Position numbers and translations under genes: made by a program. A stretch of 61,415 bases of DNA from an uncultured Bacteroidales bacterium (lineage in GTDB: Bacteria; Bacteroidota; Bacteroidia; Bacteroidales; F082), in the NCBI GenBank assembly GCA_946185535.1, contig CAMHJX010000021.1, forward strand, positions 1 through 61,415. The letters are read 5' to 3'. Position 1 is the first letter of the stretch. Each line of letters starts with the position of its first letter. Shown in pieces: positions 16,594-26,203 of the stretch. The notes under the pieces are model-generated. The model was not told the DNA's origin. It worked only from the letters and a program-made list of their open reading frames with translations, and made no database searches.

Positions 16594-19500
16594 ATGTATA
16601 TGCAAATTAGATCTTTACAAATGAAAAGGGCGTTGCGTAGCGTCCTGCTCGTCTTGCTACTGAGTGTGGCTGGGATGGGGAAAATGGATGCGCAGAGTTT
16701 CACCGTGGGTGATTTGAATTACTTCGTTAATAGTGATGGAACAACCGTAACCGTGACTGGCCATGTGGATGGGCATTCCGCTACAGGTTCGTTAGTGATT
16801 CCTGAAATAGTGGAGTACAATAGTTCAACTTATTCTGTGACCACGATAAGTGATTATGCTTTCTATGGTTGCAGCGGCTTCAACGGTAGCCTGACTATCT
16901 CCGATTCCGTGACAACTATAGGCGAATATACTTTCTATAATTGCAGTGGTTTCACGGGCAGCTTGACCATCCCCAATTCCGTAACCACGATAGGCGAAGG
17001 GGCTTTCTCTAATTGCAGCGGTTTCACTGGCAGCCTGACCATTCCCAATTCCGTGACCACTATAGGTGATGGGGCTTTCTCTTGGTGCGGCTTCACGGGC
17101 AGTCTGGCCATTCCCAATTCCGTGACCACGATAGGCGGTGGTGCTTTCTCAGGTTGCAGCGGTTTCACAGGCGATTTGGTCATTCCCAATTCCGTGACCA
17201 CGATAGGCAGTTATGCTTTCTTAGGTTGCAGCGGTTTCACGGGCAGCCTTACCATTCCCAATTCCGTGACCACGATAGACGAAGGTGCTTTTAATGATTG
17301 CAGTGGTTTCACGGGCAGCTTGACCATCCCCAATTCCGTGACAACGATTGGCGATAATGCTTTCACTGATTGCAACGGTTTCACGGGTAGCTTGACAATT
17401 CCCAATTCCGTGACCACGATAGGCTATGAGGCTTTCTCTGGTTGCAGCGGCTTCACAGGTAGCCTGACCATCGGCAATTCCGTGACCACGATAGGCAATT
17501 ATGCTTTCTCTGATTGCAGCGGTTTTACGGGTAGCCTGACCATCCCCAATTCCGTGACCACGATAGGTGAAGAAGTTTTCTATAATTGCAGTGGTTTCAC
17601 GGGCAGTCTGACTATCGGCAACTCCGTGACCACGATAGGCAGTGGTGCTTTCCGTGACTGCAATGGTTTCACGGGCAGCTTGACCATCCCCAATTCCGTG
17701 ACCACGATAGGCCGTGGTGCTTTCCGTGGTTGCAGCGGTTTCAATGGCAGCTTGACCATCCCCAATTCTGTGACCACGATAGGCAATTCTGTTTTCTCTG
17801 GTTGCAGCGGCTTCACAGGCAACTTGATCATTCCCAATTCCGTGACGACTATTGGCGAAGGTGCTTTCTCAAGTTGCAGTGGCTTCACAGGCAACCTGAC
17901 CATCCCTAATTCCGTGACGACTATTGGCGATGCTGCTTTCTCTAGTTGCAGCGGCTTCACAGGTAGCCTGACCATTCCCAATTCGGTGACCACGATTGGC
18001 GATGCTGCTTTCTATAATTGCAGCGGCTTCACGGGCAGCCTAACCATCCCCAATTCCGTGACCTCAATAGGAGAGGATGCTTTCTGGCATTGCAGCGGCT
18101 TCACAGGCAGTTTGGTCATTCCCAATTCCGTGACCACGATTGGCGATTATGCTTTCTATAATTGCAGCGGTTTCACGGGTAGCCTGACCATTCCCAATTC
18201 CGTGACCACGATTGGCGATTTTGCTTTCTTCTGGTGTGGCTTCACAGGCAACCTGACCATTGGTAATTCCGTGATTTCTATAGGTGAAGGAGCTTTCTTT
18301 GATTGCAGCGGCTTCACGGGCAGCCTGACCATTGGCAATTCCGTGACCACGATAGGCTGGTATGCTTTCTCTGGTTGTAGCGGCTTCACGGGTAGCCTGA
18401 CCATTGGCAATTCCGTGACCACGATAGGCGATTTTGCTTTCGAAGGTTGCAGCGGCTTCACGGGTAGCCTGACCATTGGCAACTCCGTGACCACAATAGG
18501 AGAGGATGCTTTCGACGGTTGCAGCGGCATCACTTCAATGACTATTCTTGCTGAAACGCCGCCTGTGTTGGGTTCTTATGCTTTTTATAATGTCAACAAA
18601 TCTATCCCAGTCTATGTGCCATTTGGAACAGTAAGTGCATACCAAGTTGCATCAGGCTGGAACGAATTTACAAACATCCAAGAATATGGTCCTTGTCCTA
18701 TCATTTTTGCCGATGCCAATGTAAAAGCCATTTGTGTTGCGAATTGGGATACCAATGAAGATGGAGAATTAAGTTATACCGAAGCTGCCGCAGTAACCAA
18801 CCTTGGAGAAGTGTTTAGAGAAAATACAGAAATTACATCATTCGAGGAATTGCAGTATTTTATCGGATTGACAAGAATAAGTAGCTCTGCTTTTTATGGT
18901 TGTAGCAATTTGTCTGGCTCTTTGTTTATTCCCAACTCTGTGACCAGAATAAACGGTAGTGCTTTCTATGGTTGCAGCGGCTTGACTGGTAGCCTGACCA
19001 TCCCCAATTCTGTAACCTCGATAGGCAATTCTGCTTTCTATGGTTGCAGCGGTTTCACAGGTAGTCTGACCATCGGCAATTCCGTGACCACGATAGGCGA
19101 TTGGGCTTTCTATAATTGCAGCGGCTTGACGGGCAGCCTGACCATCGGCAATTCCGTGACCACGATAGGCGGTTGGGCTTTCTCTGGTTGCAGCGGCTTG
19201 ACGGGCAGCCTAACCATTCCCAATTCCGTGACCACAATAGGCTATGGTGCTTTCGATGTTTGCAGCGGCTTCACAGGTAGCCTGACCATTCCCAATTCCG
19301 TGACCACGATTGGCGATTATGCTTTCTATAATTGCAGCGGTTTCATGGGTAGCCTGACCATTGGCAATTCCGTGACCACGATAGGCAGTTTTGCTTTCTC
19401 TGGTTGTAGCGGCTTCACGGGTAGCCTGACCATTCCCAATTCCGTGACCACAATAGGTGGTTCTGCTTTCTCTGGTTGCAGCGGCTTCACTGGCAGCCTG

Positions 19501-21549
19501 ACCATTGGCAATTCCGTGACCACAATTGGCATTGGTGCTTTCGAAGATTGCAGCGGCTTCACTGGCAGCCTGACCATCCCCAATTCCGTTAATTATCTTT
19601 CGGGATTTCAAGGTTGTACTGGTTTGACAGGAGAACTTGTAATCCCCAGTTCCGTGACCACGATAGGCTATAAGGCTTTCTCAGGTTGCAGCGGCTTGAC
19701 GGGCAGCTTGACCATTCCCAATTTCGTGACCACGATAGGTGGAGAGGCTTTTAGAAACTGCAGCGGCTTCACAGGCAGTCTGACTATCCCCAATTCCGTG
19801 ACGACTATTGGCGATGCTGCTTTCTCTAGTTGCAGTGGTTTCACTGGCAGCCTGACCATCCCCAATTCCGTGACAGAGATAGGCGAATGGGCTTTCGGTA
19901 GTTGTAGAGGTTTCACTGGCAGCCTGACCATACCCAATTCCGTGACCACGATAGGCAATTCTGCTTTCTATAATTGCAGCGGTTTGACAGGCAGCCTGAC
20001 CATCCCCAATACCGTGACCACGATAGGCGGTTCTGCTTTCTATGGTTGTAGCGGCTTGACGGGCAGCCTGACCATTCCCAATTCTGTGACGACGATAGGC
20101 AATTATGCTTTCGATGGTTGCAGCGGTTTCACGGGTAGCCTGACCATTCCCAATTCCGTGACCACAATAGGCCAATATGCTTTCTGGTATTGTATAGGCT
20201 TGTCAGAAGCGATATTGTATAACTCCAATCCACCTTCTTTGGGTAGTAATGCATTTTCTAATGCGAGTTTCCCCATTTACGTTCCATACGAATCCCTATA
20301 TGATTACAAATCAGCCATGAATTGGAGCGATTACGAAGCCAGAATCTTCCCCATGGCATACACCACCGTTTCAGGCTACGGCGAAGGCGAGGGCAACTAC
20401 CGTTTTATCGCTTCTCCATTGGTGGAAGACACAGACCCAACAGCGGTGGATAACATGATAACCGAAACGGCATACGACCTCTATCGCTTCGATCAGAGCG
20501 AGAATGCCGAATGGCAAAACTACAAATACCCAGAAAACACACCAAATTTCTTCCTTGCTAACGGCCAAGGTTATCTCTATGCCAATGCCGAGGATGTCAA
20601 TGTCATTTTCAAAGGCGAGTTCAATGAGGATGATACCAAGGAAGAGGGTCTTGCTTACGATGCCAATGCTGAGTTTGCTGGCTGGAACTTGGTGGGCAAT
20701 CCTTTCCCAGTCAATGCCTACGCCAATAAGAGTTACTATACGATGAATGAGGAGGGCACGGCTGTTGAGCCTAATATGGTTTCGTCTGCTACGGCTATTC
20801 CTGCCTGTACGGGTGTCATGGTAATGGCTGAGGCAGAAGACGAGACGGTTGTTTTCAGCACGGAGGCACCCGAAGCAGCAACTAACCAAGGCTGTTTGCG
20901 AATCGCCGTGGCGCAAGCCAACAAGCGCGGCACTTCGACAGGCTCAGTGACCGATTTGGACAAGGCCATCGTGAGCTTCAATGCTGGTGACAGGTTGGAG
21001 AAATTTGTCTTCAACAAGGAAAATGCAGTCATCAGTATTCCACAAGGCGGTAAGGAGCTTGCCATTGCTTGCTCAGACAAGCAAGGTGAGATTCCGCTTA
21101 ACTTCAAGGCTACAAAGAATGGAGAATATACCATAACCATCTATCCCGAAGCAGTGAAATTGGATTACTTGCACCTCATCGACAACCTCACGGGTGCGGA
21201 TGTGGATTTGCTGGCCGCTAGTCCTTCAACAGGCTCTGGAGCCGGCTATACTTTTGAGGCCAAGACAAGTGATTACGCTTCGCGTTTCCGTTTGGTGTTT
21301 AGCTCAAGCGAAATGGACGGCCCTTCGACAGGCTCAGGAACCTTTGTGTTCATTAACAATGGAAACATAATTATCAGAGGTGCTGAGCTGGGTTCTACGT
21401 TGCAGATTGTGGATGTGACAGGTCGTATTCTCATCTGTAAAGACGCATTGAATGCGTCTTTGACAACCGAAGAGATGGTTCCTGGCGTTTATGTTTTGCG
21501 GCTTATCAATGGCAACGATGTGAAGACGCAGAAAATTGTAATTGAATAA
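16594..21549 (+). CDS. Giant BspA-like leucine-rich-repeat surface protein, T9SS-exported
   Basis: 1651 residues. Signal peptide with core SVLLVLLLSVAG; ATGs at 16594 and 16621 are both possible starts, and 16594 is used here. Two blocks of treponemal-type LRR: 23 units (DNA 16876-18525) and 18 units (18907-20196), each mostly 24 residues, for example GFTGSLTIPNSVTTIGEGAF. Between them lies a cap and an EF-hand-like loop (DTNEDGELSYTEA). After block 2 come a cap, a beta-rich region (~1250-1580) and a sorting domain (GSTLQIVDVTGRIL to KTQKIVIE). BspA-like proteins bind host proteins or other bacteria. The region near the C-terminus contains PSTGSG motifs encoded by a dispersed DNA repeat. Confidence 0.9.
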   Translation: MYMQIRSLQMKRALRSVLLVLLLSVAGMGKMDAQSFTVGDLNYFVNSDGTTVTVTGHVDGHSATGSLVIPEIVEYNSSTYSVTTISDYAFYGCSGFNGSLTISDSVTTIGEYTFYNCSGFTGSLTIPNSVTTIGEGAFSNCSGFTGSLTIPNSVTTIGDGAFSWCGFTGSLAIPNSVTTIGGGAFSGCSGFTGDLVIPNSVTTIGSYAFLGCSGFTGSLTIPNSVTTIDEGAFNDCSGFTGSLTIPNSVTTIGDNAFTDCNGFTGSLTIPNSVTTIGYEAFSGCSGFTGSLTIGNSVTTIGNYAFSDCSGFTGSLTIPNSVTTIGEEVFYNCSGFTGSLTIGNSVTTIGSGAFRDCNGFTGSLTIPNSVTTIGRGAFRGCSGFNGSLTIPNSVTTIGNSVFSGCSGFTGNLIIPNSVTTIGEGAFSSCSGFTGNLTIPNSVTTIGDAAFSSCSGFTGSLTIPNSVTTIGDAAFYNCSGFTGSLTIPNSVTSIGEDAFWHCSGFTGSLVIPNSVTTIGDYAFYNCSGFTGSLTIPNSVTTIGDFAFFWCGFTGNLTIGNSVISIGEGAFFDCSGFTGSLTIGNSVTTIGWYAFSGCSGFTGSLTIGNSVTTIGDFAFEGCSGFTGSLTIGNSVTTIGEDAFDGCSGITSMTILAETPPVLGSYAFYNVNKSIPVYVPFGTVSAYQVASGWNEFTNIQEYGPCPIIFADANVKAICVANWDTNEDGELSYTEAAAVTNLGEVFRENTEITSFEELQYFIGLTRISSSAFYGCSNLSGSLFIPNSVTRINGSAFYGCSGLTGSLTIPNSVTSIGNSAFYGCSGFTGSLTIGNSVTTIGDWAFYNCSGLTGSLTIGNSVTTIGGWAFSGCSGLTGSLTIPNSVTTIGYGAFDVCSGFTGSLTIPNSVTTIGDYAFYNCSGFMGSLTIGNSVTTIGSFAFSGCSGFTGSLTIPNSVTTIGGSAFSGCSGFTGSLTIGNSVTTIGIGAFEDCSGFTGSLTIPNSVNYLSGFQGCTGLTGELVIPSSVTTIGYKAFSGCSGLTGSLTIPNFVTTIGGEAFRNCSGFTGSLTIPNSVTTIGDAAFSSCSGFTGSLTIPNSVTEIGEWAFGSCRGFTGSLTIPNSVTTIGNSAFYNCSGLTGSLTIPNTVTTIGGSAFYGCSGLTGSLTIPNSVTTIGNYAFDGCSGFTGSLTIPNSVTTIGQYAFWYCIGLSEAILYNSNPPSLGSNAFSNASFPIYVPYESLYDYKSAMNWSDYEARIFPMAYTTVSGYGEGEGNYRFIASPLVEDTDPTAVDNMITETAYDLYRFDQSENAEWQNYKYPENTPNFFLANGQGYLYANAEDVNVIFKGEFNEDDTKEEGLAYDANAEFAGWNLVGNPFPVNAYANKSYYTMNEEGTAVEPNMVSSATAIPACTGVMVMAEAEDETVVFSTEAPEAATNQGCLRIAVAQANKRGTSTGSVTDLDKAIVSFNAGDRLEKFVFNKENAVISIPQGGKELAIACSDKQGEIPLNFKATKNGEYTITIYPEAVKLDYLHLIDNLTGADVDLLAASPSTGSGAGYTFEAKTSDYASRFRLVFSSSEMDGPSTGSGTFVFINNGNIIIRGAELGSTLQIVDVTGRILICKDALNASLTTEEMVPGVYVLRLINGNDVKTQKIVIE
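16876..18525 (+). repeat. LRR repeat block 1, 23 units of ~72 bp
   Basis: Near-identical direct repeats encoding the 24-residue LRR unit (two units are one codon shorter). Identity at DNA level, including runs such as CCCAATTCCGTGACCACGAT, makes unequal recombination likely. Confidence 0.9.
18907..20196 (+). repeat. LRR repeat block 2, 18 units of ~72 bp
   Basis: Same unit as block 1; one unit near 19583 is two codons shorter and lacks the TTIG core (NSVNYLSGFQGCTG). Units with PNSV and GNSV variants are interspersed in both blocks. Confidence 0.9.
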
Positions 21550-21551
21550 TG

Positions 21552-21682
21552 TGATTCCCCTTTCAGGGAATGGAGACTATCATTAGGTTATCTAGCGGCG
21601 GCTAGTGACGTTTACAATTCGTAAGCGTTATAGGCCGCCGCCTTTTAACGCCACAACACACTCCATTCCCTTTGGGAATCTC
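21552..21682. repeat. 130-bp dyad repeat, copy 2 (core inverted)
   Basis: Ends GATTCCC...GGGAATGGAG and CTCCATTCCC...GGGAATCTC as in copy 1 at 8574-8703, but the core GTGACGTTTACAATTCGTAAG is the reverse complement of the copy 1 core. It starts just after the LRR gene stop. Confidence 0.75.
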
Positions 21683-21790
21683 CTCTACTACAAATCATAT
21701 GGTAACAGCCTCAGTGAAAACCTGACAGCAACTACCGTGATACGATAGCCTTTCAAGGCAAAACAAAACAGGCAACCTTCCAAAAGGAAA

Positions 21791-21829
21791 CTCATTTTTT
21801 TGCCCAAATGAGAGTCCTCTCATTTTTTT
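21791..21829 (+). promoter_or_regulatory. Possible transcription attenuator before the STN operon
   Basis: Three segments: CTCATTT (21791-21797), AAATGAG (21806-21812) and CTCATTT again (21819-21825) followed by a T run. Segment 2 can pair with either segment 1 or segment 3; the 2:3 hairpin plus T run is an intrinsic terminator. It may simply terminate the LRR transcript. Confidence 0.5.
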
Positions 21830-21866
21830 GTCGTATCTTAGCGGCCTATTTTGAATTATCTTGGAA

Positions 21867-23192
21867 ATGGAATACCCTCATCTCAATATATCTCTTAACA
21901 AACAGACAAATAGAAAAACAGGGTTGCGATGGCTGCCGCTGTTGTTCCTGTTTTTCTTGGCCCTGGCTCTCCCCCAGCGCTCCCAAGCCCAATCGTTCAA
22001 CCCGCTGATTTCGTTCTCGGTCAAGTCATGTACTTTGGACAAAGCCTTGGAGAAACTTTTTGCCGAGTATGAACTGAACGTGGCCTTCAGCAAGGCAGAA
22101 CTGAGTAAAATCCGCATCGAGAGCTATTCCTGTTCCTATAAATCCGTCGAGGAAGTGCTGACCGACCTGCTGAAAGGCACCGACTATGGCTTCAAGAAAG
22201 TCGGCAAGCAATATGTGATCCGAAAGAACCAACAACTCGTGAACGAACCCGAAGCCACAATAACAACTCCTGTTGAACCTATTACCGAAGTCACCAAGCC
22301 TAAACGCGACACCGTGGTCGACAAGACGGAAAAAACCATACACATCTACGACACCTTGCAGATCATCCGCACCGTGATGCGTTACGACACCATTGTGCAA
22401 GTGAAGCACGAGGTACAGACCGACACGGTGTATCAGGTGAAATACAGAGGCCTGGAAATTCCTTGGCCAAAGTTCCGAAACAATGGCTGGTTCATCACGC
22501 CGTCGATAGGTTTAGGCTCTGCCCAATTCAAACACGAAGTAGACATGCCGAAACCCGAAGACGGCTCGGTCGACTTGACTCCAAGTCTGGTCTATGACAT
22601 CGGCCTTGACGGTGGCTACAAGCAAAACCGCCTCAGTGTAGGCATGAACCTCGGCTACCGCTCGGTGCGTTATCGCTTCCTGCTTGAGCAGACCGTTTTC
22701 TCTGGCGACTGCTATGTGAACGACACCCTAGACACTTATTATGTGGTGCATTCCACTGGCGACACCACCTACCAATACATATTGGATTCGACCTATATCC
22801 CATTGACCACGACCCATTACGCCTACCGCGACATCAACCGCCTAGATTACTTGACCCTAGGACTCTTTGCCACCTTCGACTTTGTCAAGATGGAGCACTT
22901 CAGGGCATTCATCAATGCGGGCGCATCGATTGATTTCCTGGTCGATTATGCTGGTTCGCTCAATTCAGCAGAGTCGCCTTTCCATACGCCCATCACCAAA
23001 GAACAAGTGGAAACGACCAAATTCTCCTATTATGGCGGGTTGGGCGTCGCTTGGAAGGTGGCCAATCGCATCGAATTCGTGCCCGAGGTTCACTACCGCG
23101 TGACCAACGGTTCCTTATACCGCGCCGACTTCCCCTTCGACTTGCGCATGCGACTTTGGGATTTCCGACTGGGTTTGACTTATTACTTCTAA
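21867..23192 (+). CDS. Outer-membrane beta-barrel protein with N-terminal STN domain
   Basis: 441 residues. Signal sequence with a long n-region (hydrophobic ~22-36), STN domain (~45-115: ISFSVKSCTLDKALEKLF, NVAFSKAEL, YGFKKVGKQYVIRKN), a threonine/aspartate-rich linker with DTVVDKTEKTIHIYDTLQI, then a beta barrel (~190-441) ending in LGLTYYF with terminal aromatic. STN domains normally sit on TonB-dependent transducers that contact FecR; here the barrel is far too small for a TonB receptor and no plug domain is visible. First gene of a five-gene unit with gaps of 3, 14, 3 and 6 nt. Start: ATG at 21867; the frame opens two codons earlier at TTG. Confidence 0.8.
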   Translation: MEYPHLNISLNKQTNRKTGLRWLPLLFLFFLALALPQRSQAQSFNPLISFSVKSCTLDKALEKLFAEYELNVAFSKAELSKIRIESYSCSYKSVEEVLTDLLKGTDYGFKKVGKQYVIRKNQQLVNEPEATITTPVEPITEVTKPKRDTVVDKTEKTIHIYDTLQIIRTVMRYDTIVQVKHEVQTDTVYQVKYRGLEIPWPKFRNNGWFITPSIGLGSAQFKHEVDMPKPEDGSVDLTPSLVYDIGLDGGYKQNRLSVGMNLGYRSVRYRFLLEQTVFSGDCYVNDTLDTYYVVHSTGDTTYQYILDSTYIPLTTTHYAYRDINRLDYLTLGLFATFDFVKMEHFRAFINAGASIDFLVDYAGSLNSAESPFHTPITKEQVETTKFSYYGGLGVAWKVANRIEFVPEVHYRVTNGSLYRADFPFDLRMRLWDFRLGLTYYF

Positions 23193-23195
23193 ACC

Positions 23196-26189
23196 ATGAA
23201 ACCGCTCAAGCACATACGGCATCTCTTACTCATGCTCTTCTTGGTACAAGGCGTTTGGGCCGAGGCACAGCATTATGTCCCAATCAACGGAGAGGTTGAC
23301 TCATTGCTGGTTTTGCCGAAGTTGGGTGGCGATTCGGTGTACTGGGTGAATGAGTCGCTGACCGTTCAGAACGGTGGCACCTTGCGCGTGGAAAGCGGCG
23401 TGAGGATGTATTTCGGACAATCGGCCTATCTGCGTGTCGATGGCGGCAACCTCTTGCTTGAAGGGCAATGCAACGACTCGATCTACCTGCTCTGTTACGA
23501 GATTTCGCACGACTGGGCAGGCATCCAGCTGAAAAACATCACCGAGGAAGACACCGTGTGGATTTCCTATGTTGAAGTTGTGGGAGCGCTCACCGCTCTG
23601 AACGCTTCGACCAGCAATCATGTGACCGTCAGCCATTGCACATTCAACAACTACTATGCGGGCAAAGGCATCGAGCTCATTGACTGCAACCAATTCCTGG
23701 TCGACAGCTGCTTCTTCTTCCAATGTGTGTCGGGCATCGAGTTGAAGGCCCGTGCTGCCGACAGCGAAGACAACACCTTTTCGCACAACATCTTCGACCA
23801 AGGTCAGATTAATATCGAAATCTCCAATGTGGAATACGGCTTCAAGTGCAACCGCAACCACATCACAGGCAACTGCTTCCAAGGTGCTGCCACGGCCATC
23901 AGCTTCGAGAATGTGGGCGGCATTTCCGACAAGGACGCGACCAACTACATTGAAGACAACCTAATTTCATCTGACTTGCCAGAAGGCGGCTCGGGATATT
24001 CCTCGTATGGCTTAAAAGCCGCTATGGACTCGGTCGTCATCCGCAACAATGTGTTTTGGAGCAACGATGAAGCCGTCCGCATGATGCGGGTGTGCCATCT
24101 TGATTTTGAACATAACACCTTCTTTGAGAACGAACTGACCATTGCCAATCTGATGGCAGCAGGGTCGATGCGTTTTGTCGGCAACACCATCAGCGAGGCA
24201 AAGAAAAGGATTGTGAGCTTCCCCTCCGACAAGTCGCAGATGAACGGCAACAACTTCCTGCACTACAAGAAAGACGCGATACTCTTTGCCAATGTCTCGT
24301 CCCAAGACATCGACATGCGCGACAACTATTGGGATGCCGAAACCACAGCCGAGATCGAATCAGTTATCCTCGACGGACACGACACGCCTGCCTTGGGCTC
24401 AATTGTTTATGAAAACTACCTGACCGAATGCGATACGACAGTGCCCATTGCACCGCCATTCAATGTGAAGAAACAGTTCGTAAACAACAAATGGCTGATT
24501 TCGTGGGATGAGAACAAAGAGCGTGACATTGACCATTATGTACTGTTTTATGGCAATTTCAACTACTACAAATTCGCCAACCATATTGATGGCATCACCG
24601 GCAATTCCTATCTTATCAACCCTCAACAAGCTGAAAACGTTGCTGTTATGGCCTGCGACCGTCCCTATAATCCCGATGTGTACGCCTCGGTCGGACAAAG
24701 TGCCTACGCTTTTGCGACTTATTATCCTTATGCAGGTCAAGACGATTTCCTTTGTGCTTCACCATCAGGATATTCCATTAACGATGCGAACATCCCTTAC
24801 ATCTACAGCAATTTCATTTGGCAAACCTCAGGCTCGGGCATGTTTTCCGACTCGACATCGCTGAGCACCACTTATTTCCCCTCTGATGAGGACTACGATG
24901 CTGGTGAGGTGACACTGACCTTGCGAGTGACTAGCAATGGCGTGACCAAGACAGATGCCTTCACACTCAACCTTTACAAAGCATTATATGTGTTTGCAGG
25001 CGAAGACAGCTATAGTGGCATTAATCGCCCGTTGTCGCTAGACCAAGCTGAGGCCCAGTATTACGACACACTTCGATGGACCTCAATGGGAGATGGTCAT
25101 TTTGAGGATGCGACGGCACTTCACACCCTGTATTATCCAGGTGAAAGTGACATCGAGCAGGGCTTTGTCAAGTTAATACTCGAGGCTTGGTCGTTATGTG
25201 GCCATTCATCAGATACAGTGCGTTTTGAGTTGTTTAAGGACTATGCCCTTGAAGGTCACACCTGGTCGGGTGGAATTATGCGACCTTACACTCAAGTGGT
25301 TGCCGTCGCTTTAAGCGATGACAACCCCTTTGTCTCAGGGTTTTATCGAACGACTTCCGATGAAGGAGGCTTCTTCAGATTCGATGCCTTGTTGCCCGAC
25401 ACCTATATCCTGTACGCCTTCCCCGACACTTTGGATGCCGAGGCGGGCGGCTGCTATTATCTCGGCGACCTGCAATGGAACGAGTCAAACATGATTGAGG
25501 TAGATGGCGATGTCTACGATGTGGATATTGACCTGCCCTTGATGGAGCCTGGCTTCCATACGGGCAACGGCCTCATCAGCGGTGTGTTCGACTATCCCGA
25601 TTGGACATTCAAGGCGCGTGACTTCTATTGCCAACCTTGGTTGCAGGAAGGTAGCGACATCACTTATTGCTCCGACGGCCTTTCCAATGTCGGCGTGCTC
25701 TTGCTCAATGCCACCAAACAACGCATCTTGGGCTTTGCCCTGACTGGCCCTGACGGCCATTTCAGCTTTAACGACTTGCCTTTTGGAACCTATTATGTGA
25801 TGGCCGACTTGCCACGCTATGGCCGAGGGATGTGCGAAGAAATCATCCTCTCTCCCAACCAACCTTTGGTGGAAGATTTGCATCTCTTTATCACTCAAGA
25901 AGGTAGAGTGAGCATGAGATACCAAAGCAACATCCAACTTCCGACAGATTTGGAGGTTTATCCCAACCCTGCTGAAGAAACAGTTGTGGTGAGAGGTTTA
26001 AGCAGCAACACCACTTACAATGTCAGCGTGATGAACAGCCTGGGAATCGCAATACTACCTGAAACCCAAATGAGTTCTGATTTGTTGGGCGAGCTACCGA
26101 TTTCCGTGAGCAAATTGTCGACTGGCATTTACTTTATCCAAGTAAGAGGCAATAAAGGAACGATGATGGCCAAATTTGTTAAACGATAA
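23196..26189 (+). CDS. Parallel beta-helix surface protein, T9SS-exported
   Basis: 997 residues. Signal peptide to ~25 (VWAEAQ); right-handed beta-helix repeats from ~55 to ~400, for example HVTVSHCTFNNYYAGKGIELIDCNQF and DSVVIRNNVFWSNDEAVRM; FN3-like segment (~420-510); PKD/Ig-like domains (~515-690); carboxypeptidase-regulatory-like (CarboxypepD_reg) segments (~700-900); sorting domain (YPNPAEETV to MAKFVKR). No catalytic pectate lyase residues were identified with confidence, so an adhesive or carbohydrate-binding role is as likely as an enzymatic one. Confidence 0.8.
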   Translation: MKPLKHIRHLLLMLFLVQGVWAEAQHYVPINGEVDSLLVLPKLGGDSVYWVNESLTVQNGGTLRVESGVRMYFGQSAYLRVDGGNLLLEGQCNDSIYLLCYEISHDWAGIQLKNITEEDTVWISYVEVVGALTALNASTSNHVTVSHCTFNNYYAGKGIELIDCNQFLVDSCFFFQCVSGIELKARAADSEDNTFSHNIFDQGQINIEISNVEYGFKCNRNHITGNCFQGAATAISFENVGGISDKDATNYIEDNLISSDLPEGGSGYSSYGLKAAMDSVVIRNNVFWSNDEAVRMMRVCHLDFEHNTFFENELTIANLMAAGSMRFVGNTISEAKKRIVSFPSDKSQMNGNNFLHYKKDAILFANVSSQDIDMRDNYWDAETTAEIESVILDGHDTPALGSIVYENYLTECDTTVPIAPPFNVKKQFVNNKWLISWDENKERDIDHYVLFYGNFNYYKFANHIDGITGNSYLINPQQAENVAVMACDRPYNPDVYASVGQSAYAFATYYPYAGQDDFLCASPSGYSINDANIPYIYSNFIWQTSGSGMFSDSTSLSTTYFPSDEDYDAGEVTLTLRVTSNGVTKTDAFTLNLYKALYVFAGEDSYSGINRPLSLDQAEAQYYDTLRWTSMGDGHFEDATALHTLYYPGESDIEQGFVKLILEAWSLCGHSSDTVRFELFKDYALEGHTWSGGIMRPYTQVVAVALSDDNPFVSGFYRTTSDEGGFFRFDALLPDTYILYAFPDTLDAEAGGCYYLGDLQWNESNMIEVDGDVYDVDIDLPLMEPGFHTGNGLISGVFDYPDWTFKARDFYCQPWLQEGSDITYCSDGLSNVGVLLLNATKQRILGFALTGPDGHFSFNDLPFGTYYVMADLPRYGRGMCEEIILSPNQPLVEDLHLFITQEGRVSMRYQSNIQLPTDLEVYPNPAEETVVVRGLSSNTTYNVSVMNSLGIAILPETQMSSDLLGELPISVSKLSTGIYFIQVRGNKGTMMAKFVKR

Positions 26190-26203
26190 GAAAGGGTAAT
26201 ACG

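Noticed and set aside
16935-20175. Several long antisense ORFs across the LRR gene
   Set aside because: They are mirror frames of a 72-bp (multiple of three) repeat with no stops in that frame; no start region, no promoter, and the sense frame has a signal peptide and sorting domain.
16876-20196. CRISPR array
   Set aside because: Regular direct repeats but no unique spacers; the repeats are protein-coding LRR units.
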